Assembly: GCF_007035645.1 (NCBI RefSeq)
Contig: NZ_AP019632.1
Span: 806,001-870,000, forward strand
Length of the DNA stretch: 64,000 nt
DNA from: Enterobacter asburiae
Lineage (GTDB): Bacteria; Pseudomonadota; Gammaproteobacteria; Enterobacterales; Enterobacteriaceae
Direction: 5' to 3'
Shown here: one piece after another, positions 8,431 through 17,980 of the stretch
How the letters are laid out: every line of letters begins with the position of its first letter
Numbering within the stretch: the stretch's first letter is position 1
Made by a program: the position numbers and the translations under genes
Notes under the pieces: model-generated
Databases searched by the model: none
Told to the model about the DNA's origin: nothing
The model's input: only the letters and a program-made list of their open reading frames with translations

Positions 8431-10677
8431 ATGCTCACCCGCTTGCGAGAAATAGTCGAGAAGGTGGCCAGTGCTCCGCGTCTGAACGAGGCGCTGAATA
8501 TTCTGGTCACTGACATCTGTCTTGCGATGGAGACCGAGGTCTGTTCGGTGTATCTGGCCGACCACGATCGGCGCTGCTATTACCTGATGGCGACCCGTGG
8601 TTTAAAAAAACCACGTGGACGCACCGTCACGCTCGCATTTGATGAAGGTATCGTGGGCCTGGTTGGGCGGCTGGCTGAACCCATCAACCTTGCTGACGCG
8701 CAAAAACACCCCAGCTTTAAATACATCCCTTCCGTAAAAGAAGAGCGCTTCCGCGCTTTTCTTGGCGTGCCGATTATCCAGCGTCGCCAGCTGCTCGGCG
8801 TGCTGGTTGTCCAGCAGCGCGAGCTACGTCAGTACGATGAAAGCGAAGAGTCTTTCCTCGTCACGCTGGCCACTCAGATGGCGGCGATCCTCTCCCAGTC
8901 CCAGCTTGCCGCGCTCTTTGGTCAGTATCGCCATACGCGCATTCGTGCCCTTCCGGCATCACCAGGCGTAGCGATTGCGGAAGGCTGGATGGACGCCACG
9001 CTGCCGCTGATGGAGCAGGTTTACGAAGCCTCAACGCTTGATGAAGCGCTTGAGCGAGAGCGTCTTACCGCCGCGCTGGAAGAGGCGGCGAATGAATTTC
9101 GTCGTTACAGCAAGCGCTTTGCCGCAGGCGCACAGAAAGAGACGGCGGCCATCTTCGACCTCTATTCGCACCTGCTCTCCGACGCGCGTCTGCGTCGTGA
9201 GCTGTTTGCGGAAGTGGATAAAGGCTCGGTCGCAGAGTGGGCGGTTAAGAAGGTCATCGAAAAATTTGCCGACCAATTTGCGGCACTGACCGACGGTTAC
9301 CTGAAAGAACGGGCTGGCGATCTCCGCGCCCTGGGACAGCGTCTGCTGTTCCATCTCGATGACACCATTCAGGGGCCGAATGCCTGGCCAAAACGGTTTG
9401 TTCTGGTCGCCGATGAGCTCTCGGCAACGACGCTGGCTGAACTGCCTCAGGACAGGCTGGCCGGTGTGGTGGTGCGCGATGGCGCAGCCAACTCGCATGC
9501 CGCCATTATGGTGCGCGCGCTGGGTATTCCAACCGTTATGGGCGCGGATATCCAGCCGTCGGTACTGCACCGCCGTACGCTGGTAGTGGACGGCTATCGC
9601 GGTGAGCTGCTGGTCGATCCTGAGCCGGTTCTGCTCCAGGAATACCAGCGTCTTATCAGCGAAGAGAATGAATTAAGCAAGCTGGCGGAAGATGACGTTA
9701 ACCTGCCCGCACAGCTTAAGAGCGGTGAGCGGATCAAAGTCATGCTCAACGCCGGTTTAAGCCCTGAGCATGAAGAAAAGCTTGGCAGCCGCATCGACGG
9801 TATTGGCCTGTACCGTACTGAAATCCCGTTCATGCTGCAGAGCGGTTTCCCCTCCGAAGAGGAGCAGGTGGCGCAGTATCAGGGGATGCTGCAGATGTTT
9901 AACGACAAACCTGTCACCCTGCGAACCCTGGATGTCGGCGCGGATAAACAGCTGCCCTATATGCCGATCAGCGAAGAAAACCCGTGCCTGGGCTGGCGTG
10001 GGATCCGCATTACGCTCGATCAGCCGGAGATCTTCCTGATCCAGGTGCGTGCGATGCTGCGCGCCAACGCGGCGACGGGCAATCTCAGCATCTTACTCCC
10101 GATGGTCACCAGCATTGATGAGATCGACGAGTCCCGGCGACTGATCGAACGTGCAGGCCGTGAAGTGGAAGAGATGATCGGCTATGCGATCCCGAAACCG
10201 CGGATCGGGGTGATGCTTGAAGTGCCGTCTATGGTCTTTATGCTGCCGCAGCTGGCAAACCGTGTTGATTTTATCTCTGTCGGCACGAACGACCTGACGC
10301 AATATATTCTGGCCGTCGACCGTAACAACACCCGCGTCGCCAGTATCTACGACAGCCTGCATCCTGCGATCATTCGCGCGTTAGCGATGATTGCCCGTGA
10401 AGCGGAACAGTACGGCATTGATTTACGCCTGTGCGGTGAAATGGCCGGGGATTCAATGTGCGTTGCGATCCTGATTGGTCTGGGATACCGCCATCTGTCG
10501 ATGAACGGTCGCGCTGTTGCTCGCGTGAAGTACCTGCTGCGACATATCGACATCAATGATGCCCGCGAGCTGGCTGAACGCAGCCTTGACGCGCAGCTGG
10601 CCGCTGAGGTTCGTCATCAGGTCGCGGCGTTTATGGAACGACGCGGTATGGGCGGCCTGATCCGCGGCGGCCGCTAA
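8431..10677 (+). CDS. ptsP: PTS-Ntr enzyme I (EI-Ntr)
   Basis: First phosphotransferase of the nitrogen PTS: takes phosphate from PEP and passes it to NPr (PtsO), then EIIA-Ntr, controlling K+ uptake and stress responses rather than sugar import. It has 748 residues. An N-terminal GAF domain (about 17-155) senses nitrogen status. The EI part has the phosphohistidine loop DGAANSHAAIM with H356, and a C-terminal PEP-binding barrel ending in the motif LCGEMAGD. It is cotranscribed with rppH. A short GC hairpin repeat follows the stop. Confidence 0.97.
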   Translation: MLTRLREIVEKVASAPRLNEALNILVTDICLAMETEVCSVYLADHDRRCYYLMATRGLKKPRGRTVTLAFDEGIVGLVGRLAEPINLADAQKHPSFKYIPSVKEERFRAFLGVPIIQRRQLLGVLVVQQRELRQYDESEESFLVTLATQMAAILSQSQLAALFGQYRHTRIRALPASPGVAIAEGWMDATLPLMEQVYEASTLDEALERERLTAALEEAANEFRRYSKRFAAGAQKETAAIFDLYSHLLSDARLRRELFAEVDKGSVAEWAVKKVIEKFADQFAALTDGYLKERAGDLRALGQRLLFHLDDTIQGPNAWPKRFVLVADELSATTLAELPQDRLAGVVVRDGAANSHAAIMVRALGIPTVMGADIQPSVLHRRTLVVDGYRGELLVDPEPVLLQEYQRLISEENELSKLAEDDVNLPAQLKSGERIKVMLNAGLSPEHEEKLGSRIDGIGLYRTEIPFMLQSGFPSEEEQVAQYQGMLQMFNDKPVTLRTLDVGADKQLPYMPISEENPCLGWRGIRITLDQPEIFLIQVRAMLRANAATGNLSILLPMVTSIDEIDESRRLIERAGREVEEMIGYAIPKPRIGVMLEVPSMVFMLPQLANRVDFISVGTNDLTQYILAVDRNNTRVASIYDSLHPAIIRALAMIAREAEQYGIDLRLCGEMAGDSMCVAILIGLGYRHLSMNGRAVARVKYLLRHIDINDARELAERSLDAQLAAEVRHQVAAFMERRGMGGLIRGGR

Positions 10678-10684
10678 TCATCTT

Positions 10685-10708
10685 TCGCCCTCTCCCTGTG
10701 GGGGAGGG
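10685..10708. repeat. Partial copy of the dispersed GC hairpin repeat
   Basis: Core cgccctctccctgtgggggagggc shares the ccctctccctgtggg hairpin with the copies at 4903 and 51156. It lies 8 bp after the ptsP stop and may also act as an mRNA 3'-end hairpin. Confidence 0.6.
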
Positions 10709-10870
10709 CTCCAGCGCGCATAAAACCCTATACACATCTTTTACATCTCTGGCGCATCCTCCGCGCCCGCCTTGTGCTATGATTCGCAACTTTGGAGCCT
10801 CTGCTTACGGCAGAATCGCATTTCTACCGCTGTCCACTTTCAGCGGAATAACAACATCTTGTGGTGACAG

Positions 10871-11746
10871 ATGAACAGTGGTTATCTGCATTTTCCGGAA
10901 TTTGATCCGGTCATTTTCTCAGTAGGACCTGTTTCGCTTCACTGGTACGGTCTGATGTACCTGGTGGGCTTCATTTTTGCCATGTGGCTCGCTGGCCGTC
11001 GCGCCAGTCGTCCGGGCAGCGGCTGGACGAAAAACGAAGTTGAAAACCTGCTCTATGCGGGCTTCCTCGGCGTGTTCCTCGGTGGCCGTATTGGGTATGT
11101 GCTGTTCTATAACTTCCCGGTATTCCTGAACGATCCGCTCTATCTGTTCCGCGTGTGGGACGGCGGCATGTCCTTCCACGGCGGCCTGATTGGGGTGATC
11201 CTGGTGATGGTGATTTTTGCCAAACGCACCAAACGCAACTTCTTCCAGGTTTCAGATTTTATCGCACCGCTGATCCCGTTTGGGCTGGGCGCTGGCCGTC
11301 TGGGTAACTTTATCAACGGTGAGCTGTGGGGCCGCGTCGACCCGAGCGTGCCGTACACGATGCTCTTCCCGGGCTCTCGCGCAGAAGATATCGCGTTGCT
11401 GCCATCACACCCGGAGTGGCAGTCCATTTTCGATACCTACGGCGTTCTGCCGCGCCATATGTCTCAGCTTTATGAGCTGGCGCTGGAAGGCGTGGTGCTG
11501 TTTATCATCCTCAACCTATTTATCCGCAAACCGCGCCCGATGGGTGCTGTCTCCGGCCTGTTCCTGATTGGCTACGGCGCATTCCGTATTATCGTCGAGT
11601 TCTTCCGTCAGCCAGACGCACAGTTTACCGGCGAATGGGTACAGTACATCAGCATGGGGCAGATCCTCTCCATTCCGATGATTGTCGCGGGTGCCATTAT
11701 GATGATTTGGGCGTATCGTCGTCGTCCACAGCAACAAATTTCCTGA
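10871..11746 (+). CDS. lgt: Prolipoprotein diacylglyceryl transferase Lgt
   Basis: Inner-membrane enzyme that transfers diacylglycerol from phosphatidylglycerol to the lipobox cysteine of prolipoproteins, the first step of lipoprotein maturation. It has 291 residues and about seven membrane segments. The family signature [15 protein letters not shown] is at residues 141-155, with essential R143, and H103 lies in SFHGG. A promoter-like tatgat (-10) lies near 10779-10784, and the 5' leader holds a small hairpin (10827-10832/10841-10846). The gene is 6 bp upstream of thyA; in E. coli the thyA message is initiated upstream of lgt. Confidence 0.97.
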   Translation: MNSGYLHFPEFDPVIFSVGPVSLHWYGLMYLVGFIFAMWLAGRRASRPGSGWTKNEVENLLYAGFLGVFLGGRIGYVLFYNFPVFLNDPLYLFRVWDGGMSFHGGLIGVILVMVIFAKRTKRNFFQVSDFIAPLIPFGLGAGRLGNFINGELWGRVDPSVPYTMLFPGSRAEDIALLPSHPEWQSIFDTYGVLPRHMSQLYELALEGVVLFIILNLFIRKPRPMGAVSGLFLIGYGAFRIIVEFFRQPDAQFTGEWVQYISMGQILSIPMIVAGAIMMIWAYRRRPQQQIS

Positions 11747-11752
11747 GGAACC

Positions 11753-12547
11753 ATGAAACAGTATCTTGAATTGATGAAAAAAGTGCTCGACGAGGGCACG
11801 CCGAAAAACGACCGCACCGGCACCGGTACGCTCTCCATTTTTGGCCACCAGATGCGCTTCAACCTGCAAGAAGGCTTCCCACTGGTGACGACAAAGCGCT
11901 GCCATCTGCGCTCGATCATTCATGAACTGCTCTGGTTCCTGCAAGGCGATACCAACGTTGCGTATCTGCACGAAAATAACGTCTCAATCTGGGACGAATG
12001 GGCAGATGAAAATGGCAACCTGGGCCCGGTTTACGGCAAGCAGTGGCGCGCCTGGCCAACGCCTGATGGCCGCCATATTGACCAGATCACCACCGTGATG
12101 AACCAGCTGAAAAACGATCCGGACTCGCGCCGAATCATCGTTTCCGCCTGGAACGTCGGCGAGCTGGATAAAATGGCGCTGGCACCTTGCCACGCGTTCT
12201 TCCAGTTCTATGTCGCTGACGGCAAGCTCTCCTGCCAGCTCTACCAGCGCTCCTGTGACGTGTTCCTCGGCCTGCCGTTTAACATTGCCAGCTATGCGCT
12301 GTTGGTCCACATGATGGCGCAGCAGTGCGACCTGGAAGTGGGTGATTTTGTCTGGACCGGTGGGGACACCCATCTTTACAGCAACCATATGGAACAGACG
12401 CATCTCCAGCTGACCCGTGAACCGCGTGCGCTGCCGAAGCTGATTATCAAACGCAAACCGGCATCAATCTTCGACTATCGCTTTGATGATTTCGAGATTG
12501 AGGGCTATGACCCGCATCCGGGCATCAAAGCGCCCGTCGCTATCTGA
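11753..12547 (+). CDS. thyA: Thymidylate synthase
   Basis: Methylates dUMP to dTMP with methylenetetrahydrofolate, the only de novo dTMP route in enterics. It has 264 residues, the family length. The catalytic cysteine is C146 in [11 protein letters not shown], with folate- and dUMP-site residues in the conserved [13 protein letters not shown] stretch. The ribosome-binding site (tgagg) overlaps the end of lgt, so the two are cotranscribed. A strong terminator follows. Confidence 0.98.
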   Translation: MKQYLELMKKVLDEGTPKNDRTGTGTLSIFGHQMRFNLQEGFPLVTTKRCHLRSIIHELLWFLQGDTNVAYLHENNVSIWDEWADENGNLGPVYGKQWRAWPTPDGRHIDQITTVMNQLKNDPDSRRIIVSAWNVGELDKMALAPCHAFFQFYVADGKLSCQLYQRSCDVFLGLPFNIASYALLVHMMAQQCDLEVGDFVWTGGDTHLYSNHMEQTHLQLTREPRALPKLIIKRKPASIFDYRFDDFEIEGYDPHPGIKAPVAI

Positions 12548-12565
12548 TGCGATAAAGCGTGACAC

Positions 12566-12595
12566 AACCGGTGCTCTTTAGCGCCGGTTTTTTTT
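12566..12595 (+). terminator. thyA rho-independent terminator
   Basis: Nine-pair stem aaccggtgc/gcgccggtt with loop tcttta, followed by an uninterrupted run of eight T ending at 12595. Confidence 0.85.
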
Positions 12596-12731
12596 CGCCT
12601 TTATCCCGTTTCCCGAAGCGCTATCCAGAAAGCGTGCAACGCGCTGCAACACTCCTGATTCTCCGGATAACGCCTCGTAAAACGAGGATCCGTCGCTCGT
12701 CATGTTCACCGCGCTTCGCCACACTCCCGAT

Positions 12732-13196
12732 ATGAAAAAAGAGAACGGTTTTACGCTTATCGAAACGCTGGTCGCGATTTCGCTTGTCGTTATCCTCAGC
12801 GCCTCAGGTCTTTACGGCTGGGACAGCTGGCAGCGGCAGCAGCGGCTGTGGCAAACCGCCAGTCAGGTACGAGATTACCTGCTGTTTCTGCGCAATCATG
12901 CCAACCGCTACAACCGCGACCATCAAATTACCCATCAGCGGGTGGGAGGCATGGATTGTCTGCTGAGCTCTGCCGCGCAAGGCTGTGAGAAGGGCAATCC
13001 CTTTGTGCTGATACCACTCTGGCCTGAGGTCGCGATCGGCGAGGTAACGCCGTCGCTGGCGTTCTATGGATTAAAGGATACGGCATGGGCAGGGCGGATA
13101 CGCGTTCAAAGCCGTGCAGGAGAATGGCTGATTATTGTCTCAAATGGAGGACGCATCAGGATGTGTAAGGTCTCTGCGGGAGGTTCATGTCGATGA
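12732..13196 (+). CDS. ppdA: Prepilin-type pseudopilin PpdA (GspH-like)
   Basis: Minor pseudopilin of the type IV pilus/type II secretion family, processed by a prepilin peptidase at the inner membrane. It has 154 residues from this start. The leader MKKENG is followed by the mature end FTLIETLVAI with the hallmark Glu at position 5 and a hydrophobic helix. An in-frame ATG at 12702 with a somewhat better Shine-Dalgarno would lengthen the leader to 16 residues; the shorter one matches E. coli (MKTQRG). First gene of a four-gene operon ending at ppdC. The function in enterics is tied to PpdD pilus assembly. Confidence 0.88.
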   Translation: MKKENGFTLIETLVAISLVVILSASGLYGWDSWQRQQRLWQTASQVRDYLLFLRNHANRYNRDHQITHQRVGGMDCLLSSAAQGCEKGNPFVLIPLWPEVAIGEVTPSLAFYGLKDTAWAGRIRVQSRAGEWLIIVSNGGRIRMCKVSAGGSCR

Positions 13197-13747
13197 AGCA
13201 GCGAGGTTTCTCACTGACTGAAGTTCTGATTGCCACGGCGATTAGCAGCCTCCTGCTGATAAGCGCATCGCGTTTTTTACCCGGCTTGCAGCGGGCGGTC
13301 TTAGCGCAATCTGGCCAGAGACAACTGGAGGAAGAGGTCTGGCACCACCTGTTCGCCCTGGGCAAACAGCTCCAGCGTGCGGGGTACTGCGCGGGAAACT
13401 GTCAGGGACAGGCGCTGGTGACAGCCAGGCAAGGAAGTTGCGTCATTGTGCGGTGGGATGCCAACAGTAACGGCAGCTGGGATAACAGCGCATCAGAAAA
13501 TGACAGCACCGGTTTTCGACTGGAGTCTGGTGCGCTTGAAACCCAGCGTGGAGCGACCTCATGTGAAGGAAAAGGATGGGAAAAGCTCACGGACCCGGAC
13601 AGGCTTACTATCGCGCATTTTGTGGTGAGGACAGTGGAACATGCCGGTTTTGCGCCAGAGGTGAATATCGATCTGGCGGCGATTCATAAAGGCGAGAAGG
13701 GGGAGCCCTGGCAGGCGTTGTATACGGTCACGGGGTACAACCTGTGA
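13187..13747 (+). CDS. ppdB: Prepilin-type pseudopilin PpdB (GspJ-like)
   Basis: Second minor pseudopilin, 186 residues (E. coli 187). The leader MSMKQRG precedes FSLTEVLIATAISS, again with Glu5. The globular part contains DANSNGSWD, a Ca-binding-like acidic loop also present in E. coli, and ends with VTGYNL. It overlaps ppdA by 10 bp. Assignment to the GspJ class is inference from size and order. Confidence 0.9.
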   Translation: MSMKQRGFSLTEVLIATAISSLLLISASRFLPGLQRAVLAQSGQRQLEEEVWHHLFALGKQLQRAGYCAGNCQGQALVTARQGSCVIVRWDANSNGSWDNSASENDSTGFRLESGALETQRGATSCEGKGWEKLTDPDRLTIAHFVVRTVEHAGFAPEVNIDLAAIHKGEKGEPWQALYTVTGYNL

Positions 13748-14145
13748 ATCGTCAACGCGGCATGTCTTCGCTGGCGATGGTTCTGCTTTTACTGGTGCTC
13801 GGTACCCTGATCCTCACCGGTCTCAATCAGCAGCTCACAACCTTTAGCGCGCTCGTCGGAGGTGAGAGCCGTTCGCTTCAGCAGCAGGCGGCGGTGCAGT
13901 CCGCGCTTGAGTGGGGACGGGTTCAGAGCTGGTCGTCAGAGCCACAGGTTCAGTGCAAGAAGACTCCTGCGTGGCGAGCGTGTTTGCGCCAGCTGAGTGG
14001 GGCGCGTGTGCTGCTGATTGCCGGAGACAGCGACCTGCTGCTCTGGCGCTCAGGAGAGATTGTCGACGGGAACGTTCGCTTTTCGCCTCACGGCTGGAGT
14101 GATTTTTGTCCCCTTAAGGAGAGCGCGTTATGCCAGCTGCCGTGA
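13744..14145 (+). CDS. ygdB: DUF2509 pseudopilin-like protein YgdB (GspK/PilX-like)
   Basis: Predicted protein of 133 residues with GTG start at 13744 overlapping the ppdB stop by 4 bp. The N-terminus MNRQRG|MSSLAMVLLLL resembles a class III leader and transmembrane helix but lacks Glu at mature position 5, the pattern of tip pseudopilins GspK and PilX. Two cysteine pairs occur in the periplasmic part. Together with ppdA, ppdB and ppdC it would complete a four-part tip complex; that role is inferred. Confidence 0.88.
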   Translation: MNRQRGMSSLAMVLLLLVLGTLILTGLNQQLTTFSALVGGESRSLQQQAAVQSALEWGRVQSWSSEPQVQCKKTPAWRACLRQLSGARVLLIAGDSDLLLWRSGEIVDGNVRFSPHGWSDFCPLKESALCQLP

Positions 14146-14453
14146 ACAGAGAAAAAGGGTTTAGCATGGTTGAGGTACTGCTGGCGATGATGCTGCTGGT
14201 GATCGTCGTGACGGCTTTGTCCGGTTATCATCGGGCGCTGGCGGCTCGGTTTACCCTGTTTAACCAGTATCGACAGCTCTGGCATCATGCCTGGAATCAG
14301 TCTCAGCTCTCAACAAATGTTCTCCCGGCTGGCTGGCAGGCCAGTCGGGGGCAGACAACGCACGCAGGATGTGTCAGCATCACGGTCACACTTATTTCTC
14401 CTCTGGGGCGGCGCGGTGAGATAACGCGCCTGCATTGCCCGGTTAGCCAGTAG
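14130..14453 (+). CDS. ppdC: Prepilin-type pseudopilin PpdC (GspI-like)
   Basis: Minor pseudopilin of 107 residues, same length as E. coli. The leader MPAAVNREKG precedes FSMVEVLLAMMLL with Glu5. Small globular domain with one cysteine pair near the C-terminus. It overlaps ygdB by 16 bp and ends 12 bp before recC, so the pseudopilin operon may read into recC. Confidence 0.88.
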   Translation: MPAAVNREKGFSMVEVLLAMMLLVIVVTALSGYHRALAARFTLFNQYRQLWHHAWNQSQLSTNVLPAGWQASRGQTTHAGCVSITVTLISPLGRRGEITRLHCPVSQ

Positions 14454-14465
14454 TCGGGAGCGTCT

Positions 14466-17400
14466 ATGTTAAGGGTCTACCACTCAAATCGTCTGGATGT
14501 GCTGGAAGCGCTGATGGAATTTATCGTTGAGCGCGAGCGGCTTGACGATCCTTTTGAGCCTGAAATGGTGCTGGTGCAGAGCACCGGTATGGCACAGTGG
14601 CTGCAAATGTCGCTTTCCCGTAAATTTGGCATAGCCGCAAATATTGATTTCCCGCTGCCCGCGAGCTTTATCTGGGAGATGTTTGTGCGCGTGTTGCCGG
14701 ACATTCCGGAGCAGAGCGCCTTCAACAAGCAAGGCATGAGCTGGAAGCTCATGGCGCTGCTGCCGGAAATGCTGCAGCACGATGAATTCGCCATGCTGCG
14801 CCACTACCTCAATGATGATACCGATAAGCGCAAGCTGTTCCAGCTGGCGTCGCGCACCGCCGATCTCTACGACCAATACCTTGTTTACCGTTCTGACTGG
14901 TTAATTCGTTGGGAAGCGGGCGAGTTGGTTGAAGGGCTACCGGAGGCGCAAATATGGCAGGCACCGCTGTGGAAAGCGCTGGTAGAGCATACGGAGAAAC
15001 TTGGGCAGCCTAAGTGGCACCGTGCCAACCTGTACGATCGGTTTATCTCCATACTCGATAATGCGTCGGAGCGCCCGGCCCGACTGCCGTCACGCGTTTT
15101 TATCTGCGGGATATCCGCATTACCGCCTGTTTATCTGAAGGCGTTGAACGCGCTGGGTAAACATATTGATATTCATATTTTGTTCACCAACCCTTGCCGA
15201 CAGTATTGGGGGGATATCCTCGACGAACGTTGGCTTGCGCGGCTGGTGACTCGCCAACGAAAGCGCCTTTTTGAAGAACGTTCCGTCCCGCTGTTTAAAG
15301 ACGGCTCGACTGCCGGGCAGCTTTTTGATGAAGACGGTATCCAGAACCTGCCCAATCCACTGCTTGCCTCGTGGGGGAAGCTGGGGCGTGACTATATTCA
15401 CATGCTTTCAGACATCACCTCATCAGGCGAAGGCGATGTGGATGCCTTTGTCGATATTACCCCGGATAGCCTGCTGCATCATATTCAGCTGGATATCCTC
15501 GATCTGGAAAACCGTGCCGTGATGGGCGTGACGGCGAAAGAATTCGAACGCAGCGAGAGCAAGCGTAAGCTGGATGCTGACGATCGCAGCATCACGATCC
15601 ATGTTTGCCATAGCCCTCAGCGTGAGGTCGAAGTGCTTCACGACCAGTTGCTGGCGATGCTGCAGGACGATCCCGAACTCACCCCGCGCGATATCGTGGT
15701 GATGGTGGCGGATATCGACAGCTACAGTCCCTTCATTCAGGCCGTTTTTGGCAGTGCGACGGGCGAGCGATATCTGCCTTACGCTATCTCTGACCGTCGT
15801 GCCCGTCAGTCGCATCCGGCACTGCAGGCCTTTATCACTCTGCTTTCACTGCCGGATAGCCGCTTTATCTCCGAAGATGTCCTGGCGTTACTGGATGTTC
15901 CCGTGCTGGCTGCACGCTTCAACATCAATGAAGAGGGGCTGCGCTACCTTCGCCAGTGGGTGAATGAATCTGGCGTACGCTGGGGGATCGATGACGATAA
16001 CGTTCAGGAGTTCGAACTTCCTCCAACCGGGCAGCACACGTGGCGTTTTGGCCTGACGCGTATGCTGCTGGGCTACGCCATGGAGAGCAGCCAGGGCGAG
16101 TGGAATGAGGTGCTGCCTTACGATGAGTCCAGCGGGTTAATTGCTGAACTGGTGGGGCATTTAGCATCACTCCTGATGCAGCTTAACCGCTGGCGACACG
16201 AGCTGATGCAGCCGCGTCCGCTTGAAGCGTGGCTCCCGGTTTGCAGGGCATTGCTTAATGATTTCTTCCTGCCAGACAGTGACACCGAAGCGGCAATGGC
16301 ACTGATTGAAACGCAGTGGCAGGCGATCGTCGATGAAGGCGTGAATTCCCATTATCAGGATGCAATCCCACTGTCGCTGTTGAGGGATGAGCTAACGCAG
16401 CGGCTTGACCAGGAGCGAATCAGCCAGCGTTTCCTGGCAGGCCCCATCAATATCTGCACCCTGATGCCAATGCGTTCTATCCCGTTTAAAGTGGTCTGTC
16501 TGCTTGGCATGAACGACGGCGTTTATCCGCGCGCGCTGGCGCCGCTGGGGTTCGATTTGATGAGCGCAGATCCCAAGCGGGGTGACCGTAGCCGCCGCGA
16601 TGATGACCGCTACCTCTTCCTTGAGGCGCTCATTTCCGCCCAGAGTAAGCTCTATATCAGCTATATCGGCCGTTCCATTCAGGACAACAGCGAGCGTTTT
16701 CCCTCCGTACTGGTGCAGGAGCTGGTGGACTATATAGGCCAGAGTCACTATCTGCCGGGGGATGAAGATCGCAACTGCGATGAAAGCGAGAAGAGGGTGA
16801 AAGCCCATATCACCTGTTTCCACAGCCGCATGCCGTTTGACCCGGTGAACTACACGCCCAGCGAGCGCCAGAGCTATGCCCAGGAGTGGCTACCGGCGGC
16901 GAAAAAGGAGGGGAGTGCACATACCGATTTCATTCAGGAGCTTGACCCGCGCCCTGTCGATACCCTGACCTTCGAACAGCTTCAGCGGTTTTGGGCACAT
17001 CCGGTGCGCGCCTTCTTCCAGCAGCGATTGCAGGTCAACTTCCGTTCTGAAGAGAGTGAAATTCCTGATGCAGAGCCCTTTACGCTGGAAGGGCTGGAGC
17101 GCTACCAGTTAAACCTGCAGCTGTTGAATGCGCTGGTTGAAGAGGAAGATGCGGACAAACTTTACCGCCGCTACCGTGCTGCAGGACAGCTGCCCTATGG
17201 GGCATTCGGGGAAATTGTCTGGGAGGCGCAGTGTCAGGAGATGACCGCCCTGGCAGAGCGCGTAAGAGCGTGCCGACAGCCAGGGAAAAGTATTGAAATC
17301 GATCTCAACTGCAATGGCGTACAGCTTACGGGCTGGTTAACCCAGGTTCAGCCGGACGGGCTGCTGCGCTGGCGGCCTTCTATGCTGAGCGTTTCACAGG

Positions 17401-17840
17401 GTTTGCAACTCTGGCTGGAACATCTTGTCTACAGTGCGGATGGTCATAAAGGTGAAAGTCGGATTTTCGTGCGCAAAGAGGGCGAATGGCGCTTCCCGCC
17501 GATGGAGTCTGAGCAGGCGTTACGGTATCTGTCTTTGTACATTGAGGGCTACCGTCAGGGAATGAACAAACCGCTCCTGCTGTTGCCGGAAAGTGGCGGG
17601 GCCTGGATAAAAGCCTGTTATGACGCACAGAATGATGCGATGTTAACGGATGAGGCGTCACTGCAGAAAGCGCGCAGTAAATTTATGCAGGCCTACGAAG
17701 GAAACATGATGGTGCGGGGCGAAGGTGAAGATGTCTGGTATCAGCGCTTATGGCGAACGCTTGAGCCAGAGTACTTTGAGGCCATCACGGAAGAGGCGCA
17801 GCGCTACCTGCTGCCGTTGTTTAAATTTAATCAGTCCTGA
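14466..17840 (+). CDS. recC: Exodeoxyribonuclease V gamma subunit RecC
   Basis: Chi-recognition subunit of RecBCD, the helicase-nuclease that processes double-strand ends and loads RecA. It has 1124 residues (E. coli 1122). The protein starts MLRVYHSNRLDVLEALMEFI and has the folds of an inactivated SF1 helicase and an inactivated nuclease; no Walker A lysine motif is present, as expected. It lies 12 bp after ppdC and is separated from recB by ptrA, the arrangement of enterics. Confidence 0.97.
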   Translation: MLRVYHSNRLDVLEALMEFIVERERLDDPFEPEMVLVQSTGMAQWLQMSLSRKFGIAANIDFPLPASFIWEMFVRVLPDIPEQSAFNKQGMSWKLMALLPEMLQHDEFAMLRHYLNDDTDKRKLFQLASRTADLYDQYLVYRSDWLIRWEAGELVEGLPEAQIWQAPLWKALVEHTEKLGQPKWHRANLYDRFISILDNASERPARLPSRVFICGISALPPVYLKALNALGKHIDIHILFTNPCRQYWGDILDERWLARLVTRQRKRLFEERSVPLFKDGSTAGQLFDEDGIQNLPNPLLASWGKLGRDYIHMLSDITSSGEGDVDAFVDITPDSLLHHIQLDILDLENRAVMGVTAKEFERSESKRKLDADDRSITIHVCHSPQREVEVLHDQLLAMLQDDPELTPRDIVVMVADIDSYSPFIQAVFGSATGERYLPYAISDRRARQSHPALQAFITLLSLPDSRFISEDVLALLDVPVLAARFNINEEGLRYLRQWVNESGVRWGIDDDNVQEFELPPTGQHTWRFGLTRMLLGYAMESSQGEWNEVLPYDESSGLIAELVGHLASLLMQLNRWRHELMQPRPLEAWLPVCRALLNDFFLPDSDTEAAMALIETQWQAIVDEGVNSHYQDAIPLSLLRDELTQRLDQERISQRFLAGPINICTLMPMRSIPFKVVCLLGMNDGVYPRALAPLGFDLMSADPKRGDRSRRDDDRYLFLEALISAQSKLYISYIGRSIQDNSERFPSVLVQELVDYIGQSHYLPGDEDRNCDESEKRVKAHITCFHSRMPFDPVNYTPSERQSYAQEWLPAAKKEGSAHTDFIQELDPRPVDTLTFEQLQRFWAHPVRAFFQQRLQVNFRSEESEIPDAEPFTLEGLERYQLNLQLLNALVEEEDADKLYRRYRAAGQLPYGAFGEIVWEAQCQEMTALAERVRACRQPGKSIEIDLNCNGVQLTGWLTQVQPDGLLRWRPSMLSVSQGLQLWLEHLVYSADGHKGESRIFVRKEGEWRFPPMESEQALRYLSLYIEGYRQGMNKPLLLLPESGGAWIKACYDAQNDAMLTDEASLQKARSKFMQAYEGNMMVRGEGEDVWYQRLWRTLEPEYFEAITEEAQRYLLPLFKFNQS

Positions 17841-17980
17841 GCGCTGTATAAAAATTGCGCAGTGTGGGGTGTTCAATTATGATGCACTTCTTATCACGGA
17901 CTGATGTACCCAATAAAGAGATGTTGGCGTGTCCAGCACGCAATGTATTAATGATGTAGCCGTGATAAAGAGGTAGCACC

